Part shown: piece by piece, positions 49,348-59,000 of the stretch | Layout of the letters: every line of letters starts with the position of its first letter | Position numbering within the stretch: the first letter of the stretch is position 1 | DNA from: Bacteroidaceae bacterium | GTDB lineage: Bacteria > Bacteroidota > Bacteroidia > Bacteroidales > Bacteroidaceae | Direction of reading: 5' to 3' | DNA length: 64,000 nucleotides | Assembly: GCA_017483605.1 (NCBI GenBank) | Contig: JAFUWG010000041.1 | Span: 1-64,000, forward strand | Position numbers and translations under genes: made by a program | Notes under the pieces: generated by a model | What the model was told of the DNA's origin: nothing | Databases searched by the model: none | The model's input: the letters and a program-made list of their open reading frames with translations, nothing else

Positions 49348-49836
49348 GCTGATGTGATGAAGATTCTGCCGCTGCATCACATATTTCTGAAACTCGTCGA
49401 GCACACATTGCGTGGCGATGTCCACGTTCTTCACCCTGCCGAAGTCCTCACGCAGACAGAGCGAATGCACATCGTCGACACATCCCCATGCCACCCAGAT
49501 TTCCACCTCATGACCTTCCCACTCCTCGGCATAGCCCGTCGAGGCAAGGGCGTACTCCGTGTGGAACAGTTCGCACGCCCCCTTCACCATCTGCTCTGCC
49601 ACTTCACGCGACACCACGCCATACTCCCGAATCATCTCCGCCGGCACACCCAGCATACGCACCTTCACCTCGTCCTGATAAGCCACCAGTCCTCCCTGAA
49701 AGTATTTGCTCGCACCGCTCCTTGCCGTGATGGCTGCGGCAATTCTGCCGCCCGTACACGATTCCGCTGTTGATACTGTCATCTTTTCTTCCGTTCTTTT
49801 TCGTTGCTGTCTATCGAGAAAAACCACACCCGTCAC
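49330..49836 (-). CDS. CinA C-terminal domain (nicotinamide-nucleotide amidase-like) protein, divergent
   Basis: 168 residues from a GTG at 49836 that overlaps the preceding stop as GTGA; an ATG at 49782 would remove the first helix. The PncC/CinA core is seen in TVSTAESCTGGRIAAAITA (catalytic Ser), SKYFQGGLVAYQDEVKVRMLGV and YGVVSREVAEQMVKGA. However, the usual tGiAGP-GG block reads LASTGYAEEWEGHEVE, so the AGP loop is lost. The family deamidates NMN to NaMN; whether this variant does is uncertain. Confidence 0.75.
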   Translation of the reverse strand: MTGVVFLDRQQRKRTEEKMTVSTAESCTGGRIAAAITARSGASKYFQGGLVAYQDEVKVRMLGVPAEMIREYGVVSREVAEQMVKGACELFHTEYALASTGYAEEWEGHEVEIWVAWGCVDDVHSLCLREDFGRVKNVDIATQCVLDEFQKYVMQRQNLHHISEVYMA

Positions 49837-50465
49837 TCGCCACGTCGGTCGATGAACTTGTAATTGCGATACTGACTGCGAGGGAAGGTGAAGACTTCAT
49901 CCTTGAGATTGCCTGATTTGAGGTCTGAAATGAGCACATTCGCCCAGATGAAGGCGACCTTGATGCGGACAGAGACGGGGTCGCGGGTTGTCTTGTCGAG
50001 CAAGGCGCGAATCTCTTTCATCGCCTTCACCCCCTTCTTGCCACACAAAGTGATGAGGATGCCCTCGTCCACATTTTCTATCTGATAGGTGTAATTTTCC
50101 GGTTCAAACTTGAAGTCGTCGCCAAAACGGCTCTGCTTGCTGGAGTTGGCATCGAACATCTCCACCGTCTTTTTCTTGTCCTTCACCACGTAGGCAACCA
50201 CCCCGTCGTTCCAACTCTTGCTGCTGGCAGAGAGGTACTTGCTTTTCTTGCCCTTATACCAGATGGTGCCCTCGGTTTTGTAGATGCTGGCGACATCCAC
50301 CTTGTAGTGCAGACTCGCCCCCTGATTGCCGAAAACCTTCTGATACACTTCATCAAAGATGCGTCGAGCCTGTTTTGCGTTAGGTGTTTCCTGTGCCTGC
50401 ACACCGAGGCTCAGCAGCATCGCCCACAAGCCAATCCAAAAAATCTTTTTTCTCATTTTCTTCAT
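49833..50465 (-). CDS. LolA-like exported protein
   Basis: 210 residues from the ATG at 50465 (MKKMRKKIFWIG; the ATG at 50456 is an equally good start). Signal peptide cleaved at VQAQ. The rest has the half-barrel pattern of Bacteroidetes LolA-like proteins (ASLHYKVDVASIYKTEGTIW, MKEIRALLDKTTRDPVSVRI, DEVFTFPRSQYRNYKFIDRR). LolA ferries lipoproteins across the periplasm; this subgroup is only a remote relative, so the cargo is not known. It is translationally coupled to the CinA-like gene downstream. Confidence 0.75.
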   Translation of the reverse strand: MKKMRKKIFWIGLWAMLLSLGVQAQETPNAKQARRIFDEVYQKVFGNQGASLHYKVDVASIYKTEGTIWYKGKKSKYLSASSKSWNDGVVAYVVKDKKKTVEMFDANSSKQSRFGDDFKFEPENYTYQIENVDEGILITLCGKKGVKAMKEIRALLDKTTRDPVSVRIKVAFIWANVLISDLKSGNLKDEVFTFPRSQYRNYKFIDRRGE

Positions 50466-50473
50466 TTTGGTTG

Positions 50474-50481
50474 CAAAGGTA
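50474..50481 (-). promoter_or_regulatory. -7 promoter element of the LolA-like gene
   Basis: Minus strand TACCTTTG ending nine bases before the first ATG, so the leader is four bases or fewer if 50465 is used. Confidence 0.55.
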
Positions 50482-50486
50482 CTCAA

Positions 50487-50525
50487 AATCCCCGAAACAT
50501 CGGCTGATGTTTCGGGGATTTTTTA
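50487..50525. terminator. Strong hairpin between two minus-strand genes
   Basis: AATCCCCGAAACATC and its exact complement flank a GGCT loop (50487-50520). The six-T run lies on the plus strand (50519-50524), while the gene it follows (50551-51258) is on the minus strand, where only ATTTTG comes after the stem. Confidence 0.7.
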
Positions 50526-50550
50526 TTGAAATAGACCAATTGCTGTCTGC

Positions 50551-51258
50551 TTATGCCCAGTTGTCACGCAACTGATAGTAGGCAGCCACCTCAGCGAAGA
50601 GGATGACAACTGCTGCAAAGTAAGCACCCACGCAGCAGCAAAGGAAGCCGACAAGGATGATGCCGATGAAGGCGAAGCCCAAGCCGATGAGGGCGAGGAG
50701 ATTGCCTTTCGTCATGCCCCAACTTGCCTTGATGGCCTCAAACACGCCTGCCTCTGGGTTGTTGATGACATAGAGCGGAGCGAAGACCAGACGAGGTGCC
50801 ACAAAGAAGAATGGCACAACGCAGCAGAGCAATGCGATACTGTCGATGATGTTCACAAGGATTTGTACGACGAAATACTTCACGTACACTCCCACAGGAA
50901 GTTTGAAGGCGTTGAAAGAAACGCTGTCCATCGTGCCGCCCACGAGGCCGAGGGCGAGGTTGTAAAGACCCACGTAGAGCAGGATGTCAATCAGCGCACC
51001 AAGAAGGACGCCGAAGGTGGCACCACCACTTGTGTAGAGATCGGAGAACTGCTGCAGAGCCTCCATGTCACCCTGAGCCATACGCTCGCTCATACGCTGT
51101 ATTTCAGCAGCATCCATGCTGGGACCGAAAAGGCTCTGAATACCGTTCGTCAACAAACTGATAATCAGAATAATTACTGCAACGACGAGACCATGCTTCT
51201 TCGCATATTCCCATCCCGTGCCGATGGCACCACTTACACTTAATGAATAATTTGCCAT
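50551..51258 (-). CDS. Integral membrane protein (DUF975-like)
   Basis: 235 residues with about five hydrophobic segments (residues 24-45, 83-105, 128-160, 186-205, 208-230) and an amphipathic Met/Glu/Gln-rich stretch (49-73). The block FVAPRLVFAPLYVINNPEAG followed by AIKASWGMTKGN resembles DUF975 and glycerophosphodiesterase-membrane-domain proteins, in which the F-x-x-Y-x-I-x-D/N-P motif recurs. Function unknown. No promoter recognised in the 31-bp gap behind the peptidase gene, with which it may be co-transcribed. Confidence 0.75.
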   Translation of the reverse strand: MANYSLSVSGAIGTGWEYAKKHGLVVAVIILIISLLTNGIQSLFGPSMDAAEIQRMSERMAQGDMEALQQFSDLYTSGGATFGVLLGALIDILLYVGLYNLALGLVGGTMDSVSFNAFKLPVGVYVKYFVVQILVNIIDSIALLCCVVPFFFVAPRLVFAPLYVINNPEAGVFEAIKASWGMTKGNLLALIGLGFAFIGIILVGFLCCCVGAYFAAVVILFAEVAAYYQLRDNWA

Positions 51259-51289
51259 AATTTGTTGTTATTAAGTAATGAATGAATGT

Positions 51290-52183
51290 TTACAATTCAT
51301 TGTAGTTGTACGAGAACGTGTCGCCCTGCGAGAGTTGACCCGTGGTGAAGCCTCGCTTGAACCACTTGATACGCTGCTGGCTGGTGCCGTGGTTGAACGA
51401 CTCGGGCACGGTATAACCCTGTGCCTTCTTCTGCAGGTAGTCGTCGCCGATGACCTGGGCGGTGCTGATGGCTTCCTCCAGGTCGCCCTCTTCGAGCGAA
51501 CCGAACATGTGCTGCTCGTGGTATGCCCAGATGCCCGCATAGCAGTCGGCTTGCAACTCTATCTGCACACTCACCTTGTTGGCGTCGCTCTGCGAGAGCC
51601 TTGCCATCTTCTCGTGTGCCCTGCCGAGGTTGCCGAGCAGATACTGCACGTGGTGACCCACCTCGTGAGCAATCACGTAGGCGTAGGCAAAGTCGCCGTC
51701 AGCCCCAAGGGACTGCTTCATGGTGGTGAAGAAGGAGAGGTCGATATAGACACACTGGTCTGCCGAGCAGTAGAAAGGACCTACGCTGGCGGTTGCGCCA
51801 CCGCAGCCCGACTGCACGGAGCCGTTGAAGAAAACAAGTGTGGGAGCCTCGTAGGTCTTGCCGAGTTTCTTGAACTCTGCCGTCCACACATCCTCAGTGG
51901 AGGCAAGCACCTGCTTGGCAAAGTGCTCCAGTTCCTGCTCCTGGGCGGTAGGCTCGTAGGGCTCGTTCTGCCCGTTAGCACCCATCGTCACGCTGGTCAG
52001 GTCGCCTGCCGAAGTGGCTGCCTGAAAGGCTGTGCCGAGGTCACCCGTGGTGAAGTAGGTGATCAGACCAATCACAATCATTGCACCGATGCCAAGTCCA
52101 CCCTTGCCACCGAGTTTCAAACCGCCACCGCCACTTCGGCGGTCTTGCACGTTCGAACTTTCTCTTCTTCCGTCAAGTCTCAT
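51290..52183 (-). CDS. YpfJ/KPN_02809-family zinc metallopeptidase
   Basis: 297 residues. A basic, Gly-rich N-terminus (to about 28) is followed by one membrane helix (about 29-45), then a peptidase domain. It has CGGATASVGPFYCSADQCVY, the zinc motif HEVGHH (about 172-177) and the third ligand Glu in ELQADCYAG. The family is predicted neutral zinc peptidase, unlinked to a defined substrate. The single helix suggests an inner-membrane-anchored domain facing the periplasm. Confidence 0.9.
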   Translation of the reverse strand: MRLDGRRESSNVQDRRSGGGGLKLGGKGGLGIGAMIVIGLITYFTTGDLGTAFQAATSAGDLTSVTMGANGQNEPYEPTAQEQELEHFAKQVLASTEDVWTAEFKKLGKTYEAPTLVFFNGSVQSGCGGATASVGPFYCSADQCVYIDLSFFTTMKQSLGADGDFAYAYVIAHEVGHHVQYLLGNLGRAHEKMARLSQSDANKVSVQIELQADCYAGIWAYHEQHMFGSLEEGDLEEAISTAQVIGDDYLQKKAQGYTVPESFNHGTSQQRIKWFKRGFTTGQLSQGDTFSYNYNEL

Positions 52184-52214
52184 AATCTTGTCATTTTAAG
52201 GTTCGTAATTTGTG

Positions 52215-52222
52215 CAAAGTTA
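52215..52222 (-). promoter_or_regulatory. -7 promoter element of the peptidase gene
   Basis: Minus strand TAACTTTG, 32 bp before the peptidase ATG, matching TAnnTTTG. Confidence 0.6.
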
Positions 52223-52274
52223 AGAATCTTTTTTCTTTTTTTAACAAAAAGTATGTTATAAAATAGAAATTCAG

Positions 52275-52305
52275 TTGCTTAATATCGCCAAAGTCACTAA
52301 CTTTG
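52275..52305 (+). promoter_or_regulatory. Promoter of ridA, with -33 and -7 elements
   Basis: TTG at 52275-52277 and TAACTTTG at 52298-52305 are 20 bp apart, the spacing expected for Bacteroidetes sigma-ABfr promoters. The leader is about 30 nt. Confidence 0.65.
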
Positions 52306-52340
52306 CCCCGAAAATAACACATATTTAGCATGTTTTAAAG

Positions 52341-52715
52341 ATGAAAGCACTGAACACAACTAATGCACCTGCTGCCATCGGCCCCTACAGCCAGGCTATC
52401 GAGGCGAATGGCACCGTGTACGTGAGCGGACAACTCCCCATCAATCCTGCCACGGGCGAATTTGCCGAGGGCGGCATTCAAGCGGAGGCACGCCAGAGCC
52501 TGACAAACATTCAGAACATCCTCGCCACCGAGGGGCTGACCATGCAGAACGTGGTGAAAGTCACGGTGCTGCTGGCAGACATCGGCAACTTCGCCGCAGT
52601 GAATGAGGTCTATGCCGAGTTCTTCAAGGCGCCCTACCCTGCCCGCTCTGCCTTTGCCGTGGCTGCACTGCCCAAGGGCGCGAACATCGAGATTGAGGCG
52701 ATTGCCGTGAAGTAG
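52341..52715 (+). CDS. ridA: RidA family enamine/imine deaminase
   Basis: 124 residues, the normal size. APAAIGPYSQAIEANGTVYVSGQ at the start, the conserved Arg in YPARSAFAVAALPKGANIEIEAIAV near the end and the GGIQAEARQSLTNIQNIL helix identify the YjgF/RidA fold. The trimer hydrolyses reactive 2-aminoacrylate and related imines from pyridoxal-phosphate enzymes. Cytoplasmic. It is 38 bp before the TonB-domain protein and may share its message. Confidence 0.95.
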   Translation: MKALNTTNAPAAIGPYSQAIEANGTVYVSGQLPINPATGEFAEGGIQAEARQSLTNIQNILATEGLTMQNVVKVTVLLADIGNFAAVNEVYAEFFKAPYPARSAFAVAALPKGANIEIEAIAVK

Positions 52716-52753
52716 AATTTCCATTCCATTAAAACTGAAAAAATAGAACGAAA

Positions 52754-53212
52754 ATGAAAATGAGCAGAATCATGGCGGTGCTCATGCTGAGTGCCGTGGC
52801 CGTGGGTGCCAACGCACAGGCCGAAGCCAAGATGAAGGAACTGCAGGCACAGGGATTCGGCGCCCGCAACACGGCTGCACAGGCTGCCGCCAACAACGAG
52901 GCTGTCGCCGAGGTGGCAGAGGGCGATACCGACCCGTCGTTTCCGGGCGGCGAAATGTTTCTTCAGGCATACTTGAAGAAGAAACTCATGCACTCTGGCG
53001 TGAGCGGCAAGGGCGATGTGGTCATCAGTTTCAAGGTGGACAAGAAGGGCAACATCTATGGTGCCGAAGTGACCCAGTCGGCTGGCAGCACACTGGACAC
53101 CGCCGCCTTCAACATCGTCACAGGTATGCCACGTTGGAAGCCAGGACTGACCAACGGCGAACCTGCCGACAAGCCGGCACAGGTGACCGTCAGTTTTGGA
53201 AAAGAAGATTAA
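52754..53212 (+). CDS. Exported protein with a TonB C-terminal-like domain
   Basis: 152 residues. Signal peptide (1-22, cleavage near NAQA), an Ala/Glu-rich spacer (to about 60), then FPGGEMFLQAYLKKKLMH and the TonB C-terminal fold: VVISFKVDKKGNIYGAEVTQ and PRWKPGLTNGEPADKPAQVTVSF (a motif common in Bacteroidetes TonB-like proteins). It lacks the Pro-rich spacer and uncleaved anchor of real TonB, so energy transduction is unlikely; it may bind receptor plugs or peptidoglycan. Palindrome copy C follows within 12 bp. Confidence 0.8.
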   Translation: MKMSRIMAVLMLSAVAVGANAQAEAKMKELQAQGFGARNTAAQAAANNEAVAEVAEGDTDPSFPGGEMFLQAYLKKKLMHSGVSGKGDVVISFKVDKKGNIYGAEVTQSAGSTLDTAAFNIVTGMPRWKPGLTNGEPADKPAQVTVSFGKED

Positions 53213-53223
53213 GTGCTAGTTGC

Positions 53224-53301
53224 TACCTCGATGCGTATCAATTCATGTCGAGGTCACAAATGAATACAATACCTCGACACGAATTAACTCGTGTCGAGGT
53301 A
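53224..53301. repeat. Long palindromic repeat, copy C
   Basis: Left arm TACCTCGATGCGTATCAATTC as in the other copies, but the right arm has diverged (ACACGAATTAACTCGTGTCG) and now makes its own inner palindrome. It lies between convergent genes (TonB-domain protein and GH2). Confidence 0.8.
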
Positions 53302-53331
53302 TTATCGTTTGACGCTTCGGAAAAAGCGGCA

Positions 53332-56034
53332 TCAAGGCTTGGAGGTCAAGCCGACACAGGGAATTTCTATCGCACAACCCGCCAAGCCTTCACTCGTGGC
53401 TGTAAGTGTCGCTTTGCCTTCCATGCCAGCAATGCCTTGCAAAACGACCAAGCACTTGCCATAGAAGGCTCGACGCTTTTCGTCTTGGAAGCGTTCCAGC
53501 GAAATGGGGGAGCCATTGTCCACACCTACAATGATGGCGGGACCGAACGCATGGAACTGAATGAGGTTGGAGGCGTTCGGGCAGGGATTGCCCTCTGCAT
53601 CGCACACCTGCACCTCCACAAACATCAAGTCACGCCCGTCGGCAAACATTCGAGCCCTGCTGGGCGACAGGGAGACGATGGCGGGTTTGCCTGCCGTCTT
53701 CGTCACGGTCTCGGTCACGACCGCACCGTTCTTGTAGGAAACCGCCTTGATTTCGCCCGGTGCGTACTTCACTCGCCACCACACATGCAGCGAGTCCAGC
53801 CCGTCGCCCTTGCTCTTCCTGCCTTGGCTTTCGCCGTTCACGAAGAGTTCCACTTCGTCGGCGTTGTTGTAGTATGCCCAGAGGTCCACCATGCCGTTCT
53901 CGTCGAGAAGGCTCGGCGCGATGTCGTCGCCAGCGTAGGTCTCGTCGCCCCAGTTCCAGTGAGGGAAAAGGTGCAGCACGGTGTCGGTGGTCAGTTCCGA
54001 CTTGTAGAGATATGCCACGTCCTTGGGGAAGCCGGCAAGGTCGAAGATGCCGAAGTAACTGCTGCGGGCAGGCCATCCGTAGGGGGTGGGCTCGCCGATG
54101 TAGTCAAAGCCTGTCCAGACGTATTGCCCTGTTATCCAAGGGTTTTTCTTCATCAGCAGCAGGGTCTCCTCGTGGGTGTTGCCCCACGGCGCGTGACAAT
54201 TGTCGTAGGCGGAGCAGGAGAAGGTGGGGTCCTCAAAAGGCTTGTCCCAACGCTCGGGCCAGAGGAACTCATGGTTGGACGGCATACGGTAGTAGCCACG
54301 GGTCATCAGCGCCGAATTGCTCTCGGTGATGATGAACGGCTTGCCGGGGAAGTTCTTGTGTACGTCGGGGATGTTCTGGTTGTGGTAGTTGTAGCCGATG
54401 ATGTCGAGGGCACCCGACTTGAAGAGGTGGTTGCCGGGGTTCGGTTCGTTGCATCCCGCCGTGATGGGACGGGTCGGGTCGAGGTTCCGCACGAAGTCAG
54501 CCAACTTCTTGGTCAGGAGGGAATTGACGCTCATCTCACCGTCTTCGCCAGCCAGCATCTCCGGCGAATGGCCGAAGTTGAGAATAAGGTTCGCCTCCTC
54601 TAATGAGAGGGTGTCGGCATTGGCATCGCTCCACTGCTCCAGCACCTCGTTGCCGATGCTCCACATGAGGATGGAAGGATGGTTGCGGTCTCTCACCACG
54701 AAGTCGTGCAGGTCACGCTCGTGCCACTCGTTGAAGTAACGGGCATAGTCGTTCGCCGTCTTCTTCTTTCGCCACATGTCGAAGGACTCGTCCATGACGA
54801 TGAAGCCCATCTCGTCGCACAAATCGAGCAGTTCGGGTGATGGCGGATTGTGGGAACAGCGGATGCCGTTGATGCCGATTTCTTTCAGTTTCCGCAACTG
54901 CCGATAGAGTGCCGCCGTGTTGAAGGCCGCGCCCAGGCAGCCCAGGTCGTGGTGGTTGCACACGCCCTGAATCTGGAGGGGCTTGCCGTTGAGTGTCAGC
55001 CCCTGGTCGGTGAAGGAGAATTTGCGGAAACCGACGGTGGTCATATACGTGTCGAGGGCTGTTGTCTTGTCGGTGGCAACCGCCAAAAAACCGAAGCCTG
55101 TCACCAGCGCGAGCGCTGTGCCAATGCCCGAGGCAACGGCGGTTTTCTTCGCGTTGATTTTGGTGCCGTCGCCTTTCGACGAGACGGACGTGGCGAGACG
55201 GTAGAGCGAAGGATGCTCGGGCGACCACAGCCGCACGTTCGTCAGTTGCAGCGTCTGCTCCACCGTGAGGGCTTCGCCCGGCTGCACCTTCACGATTTGC
55301 AAATCGCTCTTGCCCACAAACTTCCCTGCCTCGTTGTACAATGTTTGGCTCACGGTTGCCTTCCCTGCTTTGACGCCGTCATTTCGCACCGTCGTCCGCA
55401 CGGTCAGCGTGGTGCGCGTCGAGATGGCGTTCCCCTTCTTGTCGGTGCTGAGCCCGTTCACAGAGGTGGTCACCTGCACGCCATTCGTGTCCACGTGCAC
55501 CTTCGGTTGCACGGTCATCCAAACGTTGCGATAGATGCCGCAGCCCGAATACCAACGGCTGTTGGGCTGGTCGCTGTTATCGACTCGCACAGCCACCACA
55601 TTCTCCTTACCTATATTTATATAAGGAGTGATGTCGTAGCCAAAGGAGATGTAGCCATAAGGACGGGTGCCAAGTTTGTGGCCGTTCACCCAAACGGTGG
55701 CATTCATGTATGCCCCGTCGAAGTCGAGTCGGAAACGGTCTTTTGCACCATTCTCGTTGATGGTGAACGTCTTCCTGTACCACCCCACTCCACCGGGCAA
55801 GGCACCGCCGCCCGTGCCCGAGGGGTTGTCCTTGTCGAAGTCGCCCTCAATCGCCCAATCATGCGGCAAGTTCAGTCGCCTCCATGTGGAGTCGTTCACC
55901 TCTGTGCCACTATAGTCGGCAGCCTTGTCTGCCAACATAAAACGCCAGTCGGCAGTGAACAACTGTCGCCCGGCGTCTTGAGCATGGACAGCCACACAGA
56001 CCGCCCATGCCATCAGTATCAAAAGTTTCTTCAT
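53332..56034 (-). CDS. GH2 beta-galactosidase-like enzyme with a hydrophobic insertion
   Basis: 900 residues, signal peptide 1-18. Sugar-binding domain about 28-180 (NLPHDWAIEGDFDKDNPSG, GCGIYRNVWMTV) and Ig-like domain to about 340. The barrel has acid/base Glu463 in WSIGNEVLEQW and nucleophile Glu571 in FIITESNSA. C-terminal DUF4982 and Ig-like domains follow. Within the Ig-like domain, residues 288-326 (55057-55172) carry an extra stretch including GIGTALALVTGFGFLAVAT, hydrophobic like a membrane helix and absent from the other GH2 proteins in this window. It is 6 bp downstream of the GH31 gene, pointing to xyloglucan side chains (galactose, then xylose). Confidence 0.88.
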   Translation of the reverse strand: MKKLLILMAWAVCVAVHAQDAGRQLFTADWRFMLADKAADYSGTEVNDSTWRRLNLPHDWAIEGDFDKDNPSGTGGGALPGGVGWYRKTFTINENGAKDRFRLDFDGAYMNATVWVNGHKLGTRPYGYISFGYDITPYINIGKENVVAVRVDNSDQPNSRWYSGCGIYRNVWMTVQPKVHVDTNGVQVTTSVNGLSTDKKGNAISTRTTLTVRTTVRNDGVKAGKATVSQTLYNEAGKFVGKSDLQIVKVQPGEALTVEQTLQLTNVRLWSPEHPSLYRLATSVSSKGDGTKINAKKTAVASGIGTALALVTGFGFLAVATDKTTALDTYMTTVGFRKFSFTDQGLTLNGKPLQIQGVCNHHDLGCLGAAFNTAALYRQLRKLKEIGINGIRCSHNPPSPELLDLCDEMGFIVMDESFDMWRKKKTANDYARYFNEWHERDLHDFVVRDRNHPSILMWSIGNEVLEQWSDANADTLSLEEANLILNFGHSPEMLAGEDGEMSVNSLLTKKLADFVRNLDPTRPITAGCNEPNPGNHLFKSGALDIIGYNYHNQNIPDVHKNFPGKPFIITESNSALMTRGYYRMPSNHEFLWPERWDKPFEDPTFSCSAYDNCHAPWGNTHEETLLLMKKNPWITGQYVWTGFDYIGEPTPYGWPARSSYFGIFDLAGFPKDVAYLYKSELTTDTVLHLFPHWNWGDETYAGDDIAPSLLDENGMVDLWAYYNNADEVELFVNGESQGRKSKGDGLDSLHVWWRVKYAPGEIKAVSYKNGAVVTETVTKTAGKPAIVSLSPSRARMFADGRDLMFVEVQVCDAEGNPCPNASNLIQFHAFGPAIIVGVDNGSPISLERFQDEKRRAFYGKCLVVLQGIAGMEGKATLTATSEGLAGCAIEIPCVGLTSKP

Positions 56035-56040
56035 AAAATC

Positions 56041-59000
56041 TTACAGTTTCACATCGACCTTCTTGCCGCTATACTTCACCTCCACGCCTGCTGCTTCAGG
56101 GTCATAGCCCTGTGCCTTGTCGGCACTGACGGCAACCACGGTGAACGTGCGTTCCTTCAGCATACCAGGGAACTCGCCTGTGCGGTCGCCGATGGTGAGG
56201 GTCTTGGTTGCCTCGTTGTAAGTGACAGGGATGCGGGCGAAGCGACCTGCCTCATACCCGTAGTTCGTGCCCTCGTCTTCGTAGAGCGTGAACTTGCCGT
56301 CGGCTCCCTCATAGACATAGAGACGGATGTTGTCAGCCTTCTTCTGCTGGGTGTACTCGATGGCGGGGCCATAAGGAATGATGCTGCCGGCACGCACATA
56401 GAGTGGGATGTGGTCGTAAGGGGCTGGCACGGTCTTTGCCTCACCGCCCTGCGATGCCACCTTGCCCGTGAAGAAGTCATACCACACGTTGTCCTTCGGG
56501 AAGTACACCTCACGCTGACGGGCACCATACTGATAGACAGGGTTCACCATGATGGCAGGACCAAACATGAACTGATAACCGATGTTCTGCACCGCCTTGT
56601 CCTTGCCGAAGTCCATAATGAGCGGACGCATGATGGTATAGTCGTTGAAATGAACGTCGGCAGCCAACGAATAAATGTATGGCATGAGGCGGTAACGAAG
56701 TTCGAGACACGCCTTGATGACGTTGTAGGCAGGATGACCTTCGGGAGCGATGTTCCAAGGCTCACGGAACGGGAACTGACCGTGTGCACGATAAATCGGT
56801 GCGAACATGCCCACCTGATGCCAACGGGCATTCAACTCACGCCAGTCACGCAGGTCGTTGCTCTCGATGCCCTTCTCGTCGTAGAGGCTCTGGGCGGCGG
56901 CATAACGCTTCTCCACTGAGAAACCGCCGATGTCCTGACTCCAATAGGGCACACCCGAGATGGAGAAGTTCAGACCTGCCGTAATCTGTGCCTTCAGGTC
57001 TTCCCAACGCGTACCGATGTCGCCCGACCATGTGGCTGTCGAATAACGCTGCTCGGCGGCAAAACCGTTGCGGGTCAAGAGGAAGACGCGGTTGTTGTTA
57101 GGCGAGAAGTCGTTGCCGAAGCCCCACTGGTTCCACTTGGCGGTCTTCATCAGCGTCTGGCTGTCTTTGGGGTCGATGCCCTTCTGCTCGATGGCGGTCT
57201 CGTAGGCACGCTGACCGTCGTAGATGGCCTCGGCATTCACGATGCTGTAGGCATTGAAGAACTCATCGGATGAGCCGTACTTGGTCGGTCCGCAAAGAAG
57301 TTTGCGATACTCAAGGTCGGTACAGTCACGCACGTTCGGCTCGGAAGCGTCCATCCACCAGGCATCCATGCCGATGGTGCCCAACTTCTCGTAGAGTTGC
57401 CGCCAGAAAATCTTGCGGGCATCCTCGTCATAAGCATCGTAGAAAGCATACTTGTAGCCCAGCCAGTCGTAGAGCGAGTCCTTGATGCTCTGCTGGTAGA
57501 TCATGCCCTTGTCGTTCAGTTCCTTGAAGTTGTCCACCGTCAAGTAGTACTTGGGCCAGCAGGAAATCATGATTTTGGCATGGTTCTGATGGATGGTGTC
57601 AATCATGCCGGCAGGGTCGGAGAAGCGTTCGGGGTCGAACTCGAAGGCACCCCACGAGTCGAACACCCAGTAATTCCAGTCCATCACGATGTTATCGATG
57701 GGCAGATGACGCTCGCGGAAGCCAGCCAACGCATCCAATATCTCGCTTTGTGTCTTATAGCGTTCACGGCTCTGCCAGTAGCCCAAGAGCCAGTCGGGCA
57801 TGATTTGCGCCTTGCCTGTCAGGGTGCGGTAGCCACTGATGACCTCGTCCGCATTGTCGCCGGCAATGAAGTAATAGTCAAGTTGCTTCGTCATCTCGCT
57901 CCAGAAGGAGAGTTTGCCCTGCTCTGCCTCGTCCACAGGAGCGTAGGCACGAAGTCCGCAGTAGGCTTCGCCACCGTCGGGAATCCACTCCAGACGGAAA
58001 CTGTACTGCTTGCCAGCCTCGAGGTTCACCGAGAACTTGCGGGCGTTGGGGTTCCAGGCGGTTCGCCAGATAGTCTGCTCGCCGCTGCCAGTGCCTGCCA
58101 CGTCTTCCGTATAGACATCCTTGCCATCGATATACACTTTCTGATAGCCTGAATAGTAGTGGCAGAACTTGTATTCGCCGCTCTCGTAGGGCTCGATGGT
58201 GCCTTCATACACCACCTTGGCATTGTCCATCTTGAAGGTCGGCAGGTTCTTCGCCGACTTCAGGTTCTCGAAGTAGATGGAGTCCTCACGACGCACCAGT
58301 GTCTCTTGGTCGGGAGAAGTATAGGTGCCTGTCAAGGCTCCTTCCTTGCCATCCTTGTCGGTCAACTTGAACACTTTCTGCAGTTGGCTGTAGTCGTTCG
58401 GGTTGCCAAAACGGCAGAGGGAGTAACTGTCGAAGAGGATGCCGTAGTTGTTGGACGAAACGATGAAGGGGATGCTGACCTTGGTGTTGTACTGGAACAA
58501 CTCTTCGTTCTTGCCCTTGTAGTTCCACTCGTCTGCCTGATGCTGGCCGAGTCCGTAGAAGGCTTCGTCTTCGGGACTCTCAAACACCTGACGGATGCTC
58601 CAGCCCTTGTAGGTCTCTTCCTTGCCGTCGGCATGAGTCTGGGTACACTCGTAGGGGGTGAACTCCTTGCCACCGCCATCCTGTTCATGGATGATGAGGT
58701 TGCCCACGCTATCCGTGAACCACACTTCGCCCGTCGATGCCAACACATGGGCACTCAACTGGCTGGTGCTCAGGGTCACGGTGTCGCCATGTTCCACCAC
58801 GCTACACTCCACTTTCCGTTCCTGGGGCACGACTATCAGGCTCTGAGGGTCGGCAAACTTCTTTTCTCGGGTGGCGGACACACGGATGATTTTCTCACTC
58901 ACAGCCTCCAGACGCACCAGGCGAGGGGTGCTTTCGTCTAACTCCGACTGGGCGATGTGTACGATGGCACCGTCTCTCATCACTTCGGTGGTCTCCGAAC

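Noticed and set aside
52754-53212. A full TonB energy transducer
   Set aside because: The signal peptide looks cleavable and there is no proline-rich spacer, so only the C-terminal fold is shared.
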